Both the position numbers and the translations under genes were made by a program. 5,024 nt of DNA, taken from NCBI GenBank assembly GCA_030620925.1, contig JAUXIQ010000187.1:1-5024 (forward strand), written 5' to 3'. Origin of the DNA: Nitrospinota bacterium (GTDB lineage: Bacteria > JAUXIQ01). Shown one piece after another: positions 1 through 5,024 of this stretch (its first letter is position 1; each line of letters starts with the position of its first letter). The notes under the pieces were generated by a model. It made no database searches and was not told the origin of the DNA. It saw only the letters and a program-made list of their open reading frames with translations.

Positions 1-1
1 C

Positions 2-1843
2 GCCCCTTACGAGAAATTTATGGGCGGCAAGGGGATTAATCTCAAAATTCTCTTCGACAATATTGAGGCTGATACCGGGCCTTTCGATCCGGAAAACCCC
101 CTGCTTTTCGGCGCGGGGCCTCTTGTGGGAACACCGTTCCCCGGGGCGAGCCGGATAGATGTAATGTCCAAGTCTCCGGTTACGGGTGCCCTGGGAGATG
201 CGGGTATGGGGGGATACCTGGGTGCCGAGCTGAAGTTCGCCGGTTATGACAACCTGGTGGTCGAAGGCATAGCCGAAAAGCCGGTCTATCTCTACGTGAG
301 GGATGACCGGGTGGAGATAAGAGACGCGGCCGCCATCTGGGGGCGCGACACATACGAGACACCGGTCATGGTGAGGGAAGATGCCGGTGATCCCGCCGCC
401 CAGGTGGTCTGTATCGGGCCTGCCGGTGAGCGGTTGGTGGTCTACGCTTCCATCATGTCCGGGACGGGCAACTCCGCCGCTCGAACGGGGATAGGCGCGG
501 TGATGGGTTCTAAGAACCTCAAGGCCATCGCCGTCCGCGGAACGGGCGGGCTGGGGGTCCATCGGCCAAATGAGTTTCTCGAAGGGTGCAAGCGGCTGCT
601 GGAGGACATGAAGCAAAACGTCATGTACCAGGAGCTGCACGAGCGGGGGCTGACAAGAATCCACGACAGGGAGATGCGGGGCATCTACGAGCTGATGGGG
701 AAAACCTGGGAAGGGAGCGAAACCATCTGTGAGGAGGAGTTCCTGAACGAACACCTTCACAGCAGGGTAGGGTGCTTCGCCTGTCCGGCGGCCTGTTTTG
801 ACGGGTACGATATATCGGGGGTGGGGTCGGGAACCGCCAAGTGCAGCCCTTACGGCGACCTGACCTGGGACCTGAAAAACCCCGATCTGCTGGTCTTCTG
901 GAGGACCTTCGTCGACTGCCAGCGATACGGACTGGACGCACGTTCCCTCTCAAACGCTATCGAATGGCTCATGCAGCTTCACGAAAACGGGATAATAAGC
1001 GCCGAGGATACCGACGGAACGCCCATGGAATGGGGAAGCCCGGAGGCCATTATCCAGATGGCCAGGAAACTCTGCTATCGCGAGGGGATAGGGGACTTAC
1101 TGGCGGACGGGTTGCCGGCCGCCGCAAAAAAGATCGGCAGGGGCGCTGAAGAATACCTTATTATCGCAAAAGGGTCGCCTTCGGACGTGCACGTTCCCCC
1201 TCTCAAGACCAGGGTGCTGGCGTCCGCCGTGTCGGCCATCGGGGAGGACGCCCAGGTACAGCCCCTGCTGGATGCCATTTCCGCCAGGCGGTACGTGAAG
1301 GCGGAAGACGAGGCATCGTTCGAAGAAGCGATCAAGAAATACAAAGACCGGGCAGAGAAACAGGTGGGGGTGAGGGAAGCGGCGGACCCCAGGGTCATCG
1401 ACGGCAAGGCGGCGCTGGTCCGGCAGGATGAAGAGCGCGCCGACATAATGGATATGATAGGCGTATGCACCTGGATGACTTCTTTCATGGGGTTGCCCGT
1501 GAGTAACGAGGTGATAGCGGAGTTCATGGCCTACGGGACGGGAACGGCCATGGACGTCGACACCCTCACCGAGGCCGCAACCAGGATACACCACCTGGAA
1601 AGGGCCATACTGGGGTTGTGCGGTCTCACGCGCAAGGATGATAAAGTCTCCAAGGCTTACCAGGACAGGTTCCGGCCGGGCGGCAAGCCCGTGCCCGAGC
1701 TGGGTTCCACCGAGGACGAGCTGGAGAAGATGAAAGACGAATACTATCAGCTTATAGGCTGGGACCTTAAAACAGGGATGCCCACCCGGGAGACCCTCGA
1801 TAAGTATGGATTGGAGGACGTGGCGGAAAAAATGGGGGTCTGA
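2..1843 (+). CDS. AOR-family tungsten/molybdenum oxidoreductase, N-terminus cut by window edge
   Basis: Probable ferredoxin-linked oxidoreductase with a bis-pterin W or Mo centre and one 4Fe-4S cluster, presumably cytoplasmic. The frame is open to the left edge, and codons before the Met at 20 read APYEKF, giving YEKFMGGKG. This matches the conserved YxGG(K/R)G near the AOR N-terminus, so Met20 is internal and about 30 residues are missing. Numbering from that Met: the N-terminal pterin domain has SPVTGALGD (52-60), a GG-x-ELKxAGYD stretch (64-77) and GIGAVMGSKNLKAI (157-170). Cluster cysteines are C252, C255 and C259 (CxxCxxxC), plus C483 in DMIGVC (478-483), which fits the pterin-binding DxxGxC motif. 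The C-terminal LERAILGLCGLTRKDD (526-541) is also typical. Not seen are the EYE stretch after the third cluster cysteine and the later RGxCH motif of classical AORs; C275 lies near the EYE site. It could therefore be BamB-like rather than an aldehyde oxidoreductase. Family is firm, substrate unknown. It is cotranscribed with the crotonase gene 33 bp downstream. Confidence 0.93.
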   Translation, partial: APYEKFMGGKGINLKILFDNIEADTGPFDPENPLLFGAGPLVGTPFPGASRIDVMSKSPVTGALGDAGMGGYLGAELKFAGYDNLVVEGIAEKPVYLYVRDDRVEIRDAAAIWGRDTYETPVMVREDAGDPAAQVVCIGPAGERLVVYASIMSGTGNSAARTGIGAVMGSKNLKAIAVRGTGGLGVHRPNEFLEGCKRLLEDMKQNVMYQELHERGLTRIHDREMRGIYELMGKTWEGSETICEEEFLNEHLHSRVGCFACPAACFDGYDISGVGSGTAKCSPYGDLTWDLKNPDLLVFWRTFVDCQRYGLDARSLSNAIEWLMQLHENGIISAEDTDGTPMEWGSPEAIIQMARKLCYREGIGDLLADGLPAAAKKIGRGAEEYLIIAKGSPSDVHVPPLKTRVLASAVSAIGEDAQVQPLLDAISARRYVKAEDEASFEEAIKKYKDRAEKQVGVREAADPRVIDGKAALVRQDEERADIMDMIGVCTWMTSFMGLPVSNEVIAEFMAYGTGTAMDVDTLTEAATRIHHLERAILGLCGLTRKDDKVSKAYQDRFRPGGKPVPELGSTEDELEKMKDEYYQLIGWDLKTGMPTRETLDKYGLEDVAEKMGV

Positions 1844-1876
1844 CGGCTCAGGTCTTAATTCAAGGGAGAGAAAACG

Positions 1877-2695
1877 ATGAGTGATGGAGCGCGAGTTGTT
1901 CGATGGGAGAAGGAAGGTAACGTGGCCACCGTCTGGCTCTGCAATCCTGAAAAACGGAATGCCATGGGCCCCGCTTTCTGGGAACAGCTTCCGCAGGTCA
2001 TGAGCGAGATAGACGAGGACGACGACGTCCGTGCCGTGGCCCTGTGCGCCGAGGGGCCGGCTTTTTCGGTGGGCCTCGACCTGAAGGCCATGTCGGACAC
2101 CATCGGTGGTTTAAATGAGGGTGATGCCGGAGGCCGACTGCATTTCCTCAAGGATATAACACGTCTGCAGGGATCGATTACCAGCGTGGCCGACTGCTCG
2201 GTTCCGGTGATAGCCGCCATGCACGGCTGGTGCGTCGGCGGAGGAGTGGATTTGACCAGCGCCTGCGATGTCCGCCTGGCCTCGAGGGACCTGAAGCTTT
2301 CCATACGCGAGACGAAAATGGCCATGGTCGCCGACGTGGGGACGCTTCAGCGGCTGCCGGAGATCATCCCCAGGGGACATTTCAACGAGCTGGTCTATAC
2401 CGGCAAAGACATCGATGCGGAACGCTGCAAGGAGATCGGCCTGGTCAACGATATTTATGAAACACCCGATGAGGCCGTCAAAGCCGCTCGGGAGATGGCC
2501 CGTGAAATAGCGGAGAACTCGCCGCTGGCGGTCAAGGGCGTAAAAAACGTCCTCCGCTACGGCGAGAACATGAGCGTTGAAGACGGTCTCAACTACGTCG
2601 GTCTCTGGAACGCTGCGTTCCTCTTTTCAGATGATCTGAAAGAAGCCGTCAGCGCTTTTATCCAGAAGAGAAAACCCGACTTCCAAGGCAAGTGA
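1877..2695 (+). CDS. Crotonase-family protein, probable delta3,5-delta2,4-dienoyl-CoA isomerase
   Basis: A 272-residue enoyl-CoA hydratase/isomerase superfamily protein, the normal single-domain length, with no targeting sequence. The CoA/oxyanion-hole segments are PAFSVGLDL (61-69) and AAMHGWCVGGGVDL (113-126). The best diagnostic is ADVGTLQRLP (152-161), a signature I know from ECH1-type dienoyl-CoA isomerases. D125, E145 and D153 are spaced 20 and 8 residues apart, the same spacing as the catalytic Asp176/Glu196/Asp204 of rat ECH1. A classical hydratase would instead have two catalytic glutamates. The family shifts 3,5-dienoyl-CoA to 2,4-dienoyl-CoA during breakdown of unsaturated fatty acids. 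Beside an AOR-family gene, a hydratase or isomerase acting on a cyclic dienoyl-CoA is an alternative that sequence alone cannot exclude. The start is supported by AAGGGAG with GGGAG at 1864-1868, 8 nt before the ATG. The 33-bp gap to the upstream gene implies one operon. Confidence 0.88.
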   Translation: MSDGARVVRWEKEGNVATVWLCNPEKRNAMGPAFWEQLPQVMSEIDEDDDVRAVALCAEGPAFSVGLDLKAMSDTIGGLNEGDAGGRLHFLKDITRLQGSITSVADCSVPVIAAMHGWCVGGGVDLTSACDVRLASRDLKLSIRETKMAMVADVGTLQRLPEIIPRGHFNELVYTGKDIDAERCKEIGLVNDIYETPDEAVKAAREMAREIAENSPLAVKGVKNVLRYGENMSVEDGLNYVGLWNAAFLFSDDLKEAVSAFIQKRKPDFQGK

Positions 2696-2752
2696 GCGGT
2701 CCGTTCAACCGAATTAAGGCGTTGGTTCTTTCATCACTAATAAAATCAGTAT

Positions 2753-2776
2753 AAAATATGCCGATTACATGGCATA
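2753..2776 (-). terminator. Possible weak intrinsic terminator of the TPR gene
   Basis: Read on the minus strand, TATGCC (2776-2771) pairs perfectly with GGCATA (2762-2757) around an 8-nt loop. TTTT follows at once (2756-2753), with a second T-rich run a little further on. The hairpin lies 24 bp beyond the TPR stop codon, the right place for a terminator. The stem has only six pairs, three of them G-C, so it would be weak. On the plus strand no T-run follows the hairpin, so it is not a good terminator for the crotonase operon. I see no clear plus-strand terminator in 2696-2800. Confidence 0.4.
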
Positions 2777-2800
2777 GATGGGTAGCCGCTCGGTTCATTT

Positions 2801-3907
2801 TTATCTTCCTGAAGCTTCACGCAGGGCCTTGAGAAATTTTGGGTGAACTTGATACCCCAGGCTTTGTGCCTTATGCACGTCCTTCCAGGCCTTGTCGTAT
2901 TCTTCCATATAGTAGTAAGTAATTGCCCTATAATTGTAAGCAACAGTATATTCAGGGTCTATCTCAACAGCCATGTTGAAATCATCTATGGCAAAATCAT
3001 ATTGGTTTTTCCTTATATAGGCGGCCCCCCGGTTGTTGTAAGCCGCAGCATTCCTGGGTTCTATATCAATGGCCTTGCTGAAATCAGAGATAGCCTGGTC
3101 ATGTTGGCCTTTGATCCCATAGGTGGACCCTCGATTGAAGTAGGCCATAGCAAAGTCGGGGTTTATCTCAATGGCCTTGTTGAAATCAGCGATGGCCTGG
3201 TCGAGTCGGCCTTTTTCCTCATTGGCTAGCCCTCTGAGGACGTATGCTTCAACATCACCGGGGTTCAGCTTTATAACCCTGTTGAAATCGGCGATGGCCC
3301 GGTCATATTGGCCTTTGCTGTTATAGGAGAGCCCCCGATTGAAGTAGGCTATGGCGAACTCCGGGTTTATCTTAATGGCCTTGTTGAGGTCAACGATTGC
3401 CCGGTCATGCCGGCCTTTAAGGCCGTAGGCGGCCCCTCGATTGATGTAAGCCACAGAAAGCTTCGGGTCTATTTCTACGGCCCTGTTGAAATCGGCGATG
3501 GCCCGGTCATATTCACCTTTGCTACTATAGGCGGCTCCTCGAATGTTGTAACCCAGAGCGTACTTTGGATCTACATTAATGGCCTTGCTGTACTCGGCAA
3601 TTGCTTCGCCTGACATCCCTTTATAGGCGTATGCCGCCCCTTTGAACAAATGAACAGTAGTCTCCTTTTTTATCCGCTGGGCGATAGCGTCTTTAATTAC
3701 CTTAAGTCTTACCTGTGCTCGTAGGTTGAACCGGTCGGTTTTCAAGGCCTCTTCAAATTTCTTCCTGGCCTCTACGAATTTCCCTTCAACGGCATACTTC
3801 ACGCCTCTGTGGTGGCTCTTTTGTGAAGAACTCTGTGCATAAGAGATGCTAGCAGATAGAAGCAGGACAATTAAAACCGCCACGCGTATTCTCGCCAAAA
3901 CTTTCAT
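2801..3907 (-). CDS. Exported tetratricopeptide-repeat protein
   Basis: A 368-residue TPR protein, probably periplasmic or secreted. Residues 1-24 form a Sec signal peptide: basic n-region (K2, R6, R8), hydrophobic core (about 9-19) and likely cleavage after SYA24. No lipobox cysteine is present. A degenerate N-terminal TPR (about 33-66) and a helical linker precede eight more 34-residue repeats spanning about 83-354. Helix-B anchors lie at exactly 34-residue steps (Y106, F140, L174, F208, F242, F276, F310), mostly in the pattern DFNxAxxIxP, which is typical of protein-interaction TPR solenoids. After the last repeat comes a short tail, LGYQVHPKFLKALREASGR, which I recall ending similar deltaproteobacterial TPR proteins. 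The start has a weak purine-rich site (AGAAGAG, 3913-3919, 5 nt away) and GGAGAG (3922-3927) at a long 14 nt. The gene faces the operon and diverges from the ligase. Its GC is visibly lower than that of its neighbours. The binding partner is unknown. Confidence 0.92.
   Translation of the reverse strand: MKVLARIRVAVLIVLLLSASISYAQSSSQKSHHRGVKYAVEGKFVEARKKFEEALKTDRFNLRAQVRLKVIKDAIAQRIKKETTVHLFKGAAYAYKGMSGEAIAEYSKAINVDPKYALGYNIRGAAYSSKGEYDRAIADFNRAVEIDPKLSVAYINRGAAYGLKGRHDRAIVDLNKAIKINPEFAIAYFNRGLSYNSKGQYDRAIADFNRVIKLNPGDVEAYVLRGLANEEKGRLDQAIADFNKAIEINPDFAMAYFNRGSTYGIKGQHDQAISDFSKAIDIEPRNAAAYNNRGAAYIRKNQYDFAIDDFNMAVEIDPEYTVAYNYRAITYYYMEEYDKAWKDVHKAQSLGYQVHPKFLKALREASGR
2975..3688 (-). repeat. Seven tandem 102-bp units encoding TPR motifs
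   Basis: The TPR periodicity is visible in the DNA. On the + strand the anchor G(T/C)TGAA or a close variant recurs at 2975, 3077, 3179, 3281, 3383, 3485 and 3587, with no indel between units. Two non-adjacent units are identical over 33 nt (3277-3309 and 3481-3513), including third-codon positions. The intervening unit, anchored at 3383, is more diverged in the same stretch. This suggests expansion or gene conversion within the gene rather than protein-level conservation alone. The end coordinate is the last anchor plus one period. Confidence 0.85.
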
Positions 3908-3988
3908 GAACGCTCTTCTTTCTCTCCATCCTAATAGTGGATAATGAAAAACACTTTTTTCCTTTCCCCCTCATTAGGGAAAAGACAT

Positions 3989-4008
3989 TTACCTTAATAT
4001 TAAGGTAA
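3989..4008. promoter_or_regulatory. Perfect 20-bp palindrome, candidate operator
   Basis: TTACCTTAATATTAAGGTAA is a perfect inverted repeat with no spacer, 82 bp upstream of the TPR start codon and 346 bp upstream of the ligase start. A perfect two-fold site of this length between divergent genes is what a dimeric repressor or activator would bind. No T-run follows on either strand, so a terminator is less likely. The regulator is not identifiable from the window. Confidence 0.5.
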
Positions 4009-4066
4009 TTCCTGCCCGGCCGGTAGTGGATTATCAGGCCCCTTGCAAAGCCCTATTTCTATTCAA

Positions 4067-4079
4067 CCTTATTATAAGG
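4067..4079. promoter_or_regulatory. Second inverted repeat with the same half-site
   Basis: CCTTAT-T-ATAAGG is a perfect 13-bp inverted repeat. It shares the CCTTA...TAAGG arms of the 3989-4008 palindrome, with a 3-nt instead of a 4-nt core, and like it is preceded by an A (ACCTTA). The two centres are about 74.5 bp apart, close to seven helical turns. The pair could bind the same dimer cooperatively or by looping. The shorter core could mean weaker binding or chance. Confidence 0.35.
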
Positions 4080-4303
4080 GCGAAATCCGCGTCCACCGGT
4101 AGAAGGGGAACCCGTTTATGGAATTGGGTGCTGCCTATATGAGGGTGGCTGAAGATATCAGGCTATTTTTTATCAGAACCTCTTTGTTGTGTCAATATCT
4201 GGATATGCGCGTCTACTTACGGTTCCTTTTCCCCTGGTCTTCTCACCGCGGCTCCACTCAACATTTATATTTATGAAAGTGATACAATAGCGGGCGCAAA
4301 TCC

Positions 4304-4319
4304 GGGCACTCTACATGCT
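4304..4319 (+). promoter_or_regulatory. Candidate sigma-54 (-24/-12) promoter for the ligase gene
   Basis: The stretch reads GGGCACTCTACATGCT. The essential GG (4305-4306) and GC (4317-4318) are separated by exactly 10 nt, as sigma-54 promoters require. Against TGGCACG-N4-TTGCW, 9 of 12 specified bases agree: the GGCAC block and TGC-W match, while the first T, the G after CAC and the first T of TTGC do not. Transcription would start near 4330, leaving a leader of about 25 nt that contains the ribosome-binding site. The inverted repeats upstream could be activator sites. Confidence 0.45.
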
Positions 4320-4323
4320 GACG

Positions 4324-4329
4324 TATAAT
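4324..4329 (+). promoter_or_regulatory. Isolated consensus TATAAT box
   Basis: A perfect housekeeping -10 hexamer lies 25 bp before the ligase start codon. I find no acceptable -35 hexamer at 16-18 nt and no TGn extension. It overlaps the predicted start site of the sigma-54 candidate, so at most one of the two is likely to be the main promoter. A weaker extended -10 (TGATACAAT, 4280-4288) lies further upstream. Confidence 0.25.
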
Positions 4330-4354
4330 TGAAACATAGAGAGGGGAACTAATC

Positions 4355-5024
4355 ATGGAATTGAAAGAGCTCGAAAATGAGCTGCGGGATATGGGGCTGA
4401 TAACTCACAAGCTCGAAAAGTGGGCGGAAACCAGACCGGAGAAGACCTTCTTTCATTACGGGGAGGAAGGCAGGCATATAACGTATAGAGAGTTCAACCA
4501 GATGGCCAACAGCGTGGGGAACAATCTGCGTTCCATGGGGGTTGAAAAGGGGGACAGGGTTTCATTGTTCCTGTTCAACCCTCTGATCACCACCCTGGCT
4601 ATGTTCGGCCTGTGGAAGATAGGAGCGGTCTACTGCCCCATAAATTACAATTATACCGGCCGGCTCCTTTCCTACCAGATTAACGATACGGGCCCCAAAC
4701 TGCTCATAACCGAAAGCGGTCGGGAGCCGATTTTAAATAATATCGCGTCTGAAATCCCTGACCTGCCCGTAATCATACACAAGCCGGGCGATGACGAGCA
4801 CGATTACGACCCTGAAAAGGCGGGCCTGAAGCTGGATGAAAAGTTCAGCCAGTCCTTATTCGAGGATTTATTGGCAGGAGATACCTCCAACCCGAACGTG
4901 GAGCTTGAATACTGGGACACGGCCAACATCATCTATACTTCCGGCACCACCGGTCCGGCCAAAGGTGTCGTCCAGTCTTTCCGCTGGCTGCAGAACTATT
5001 GCTATAAATCGTATAAGCTTCAAC
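4355..5024 (+). CDS. AMP-forming acyl-CoA synthetase, 3' end cut by window edge
   Basis: The first 223 codons of an ANL-superfamily acyl-CoA ligase, which would convert a carboxylic acid, ATP and CoA to acyl-CoA, AMP and pyrophosphate, probably in the cytoplasm. The frame has no stop before the window ends. Family members usually run to about 500-550 residues, so roughly 40 percent is seen. Visible hallmarks are the ITYREFNQMANSVGNNL segment (42-58), GVEKGDRVSLFLFNP (62-76), the FGLWKIGAVYCPINYNY stretch (84-100) and the ATP-phosphate loop YTSGTTGPAKG (194-204) with its lysine at 203. The acyl-binding pocket, the hinge and the catalytic C-terminal lysine lie outside. The N-terminal half resembles crotonobetaine/carnitine- or fatty acid-CoA ligases of the CaiC/FadD kind, but substrate cannot be assigned. 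The start has a strong AGGGG (4342-4346) at 8 nt. It is divergent from the TPR gene and probably opens an operon to the right. Confidence 0.93.
   Translation, partial: MELKELENELRDMGLITHKLEKWAETRPEKTFFHYGEEGRHITYREFNQMANSVGNNLRSMGVEKGDRVSLFLFNPLITTLAMFGLWKIGAVYCPINYNYTGRLLSYQINDTGPKLLITESGREPILNNIASEIPDLPVIIHKPGDDEHDYDPEKAGLKLDEKFSQSLFEDLLAGDTSNPNVELEYWDTANIIYTSGTTGPAKGVVQSFRWLQNYCYKSYKLQ

Larger units (their letters stand above)
3908..4354. other. Divergent intergenic region between the TPR and ligase genes
   Basis: This 447-bp AT-richer stretch separates two divergent genes and has no convincing protein gene. It holds two related inverted repeats (3989-4008, 4067-4079), a hairpin TTTCCC/GGGAAA (3963-3968 with 3977-3982), a candidate sigma-54 promoter (4304-4319) and a TATAAT box (4324-4329). 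A second perfect TATAAT is read on the minus strand (4076-4071) inside the second inverted repeat, but no -35 element accompanies it. TAGTGGAT occurs twice (3935-3942, 4024-4031), as does TATCAGGC (4032-4039, 4156-4163). A 52-codon open frame (4118-4276) has a good Shine-Dalgarno-like site but rare-looking codons, and its product resembles nothing I recognise. No tRNA or known riboswitch fold was recognised. Confidence 0.6.

Noticed and set aside
20-22. ATG at 20 as the start of the AOR-family gene
   Set aside because: The frame continues upstream to the window edge, and the codons around it complete the conserved YxGG(K/R)G motif, so this Met is internal to a truncated gene.
1075-1594. Long minus-strand frames opposite the AOR gene (to 150-165 residues)
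   Set aside because: They are high-GC antisense shadows with low-complexity products, no ribosome-binding site and no recognisable domain, overlapping a strongly conserved protein.
1855-2380. Minus-strand frames opposite the crotonase gene
   Set aside because: They lie across the well-supported crotonase gene; their translations are Ser/Pro/Arg-rich with no family features.
2696-2800. Terminator for the AOR-crotonase operon on the plus strand
   Set aside because: Only 4-bp stems such as CGGT/ACCG (2697-2700, 2708-2711) were found, with no following T-run. The better hairpin at 2757-2776 has its T-run on the minus-strand side.
2843-3613. Two plus-strand open frames (2843-3229 and 3308-3613) with repetitive products
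   Set aside because: They are antisense shadows of the TPR gene. The 102-bp repeat is a multiple of three and keeps one antisense frame open, which also makes the products look repetitive. The minus-strand frame has a signal peptide and true TPR motifs.
2975-3688. Regularly spaced repeats as a CRISPR array
   Set aside because: The period is 102 bp, the units are homologous over their whole length and translate to TPR motifs; there are no unique spacers.
3963-3982. TTTCCC/GGGAAA hairpin as a terminator
   Set aside because: No T-run follows the stem on either strand, and no gene ends nearby. It lies upstream of the TPR start, so it is at most a leader structure.

Overview
The window looks like chromosomal DNA from a strictly anaerobic bacterium of the Desulfobacterota (Deltaproteobacteria) or syntroph type. 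That placement is an inference. It rests on a tungsten/molybdenum aldehyde:ferredoxin oxidoreductase (AOR) family protein beside acyl-CoA enzymes, a Sel1/CHAT-free secreted TPR protein of a style common in that group, and a candidate sigma-54 promoter. No rRNA, tRNA, CRISPR array, transposase or other mobile element was found.

Layout. (1) Positions 2-1843, + strand: an AOR-family oxidoreductase, cut at its N-terminus by the window edge. (2) Positions 1877-2695, + strand: a crotonase-fold protein, 33 bp downstream and almost certainly in the same operon. It keeps the three acidic residues of delta3,5-delta2,4-dienoyl-CoA isomerases. (3) Positions 2801-3907, - strand: an exported protein built of 34-residue TPR repeats, convergent with the operon. 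(4) Positions 3908-4354: a 447-bp divergent intergenic region with two related inverted repeats, a candidate sigma-54 promoter and an isolated TATAAT box. (5) Positions 4355-5024, + strand: the first 223 codons of an AMP-forming acyl-CoA synthetase that runs off the right edge.

How the genes may work together. The ligase would activate a carboxylic acid to its CoA thioester. The crotonase would move double bonds of, or hydrate, a dienoyl-CoA. The AOR-family protein would carry out a low-potential, ferredoxin-linked redox step on an acid/aldehyde or on a CoA thioester. It lacks two sequence motifs typical of classical AORs and has a cysteine near where a conserved glutamate usually lies, so a relationship to the BamB branch (tungsten subunit of class II benzoyl-CoA reductase) is worth testing. 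The substrate cannot be read from the sequence. The TPR gene lies between the two metabolic units in opposite orientation, has visibly lower GC, and is probably functionally unrelated.
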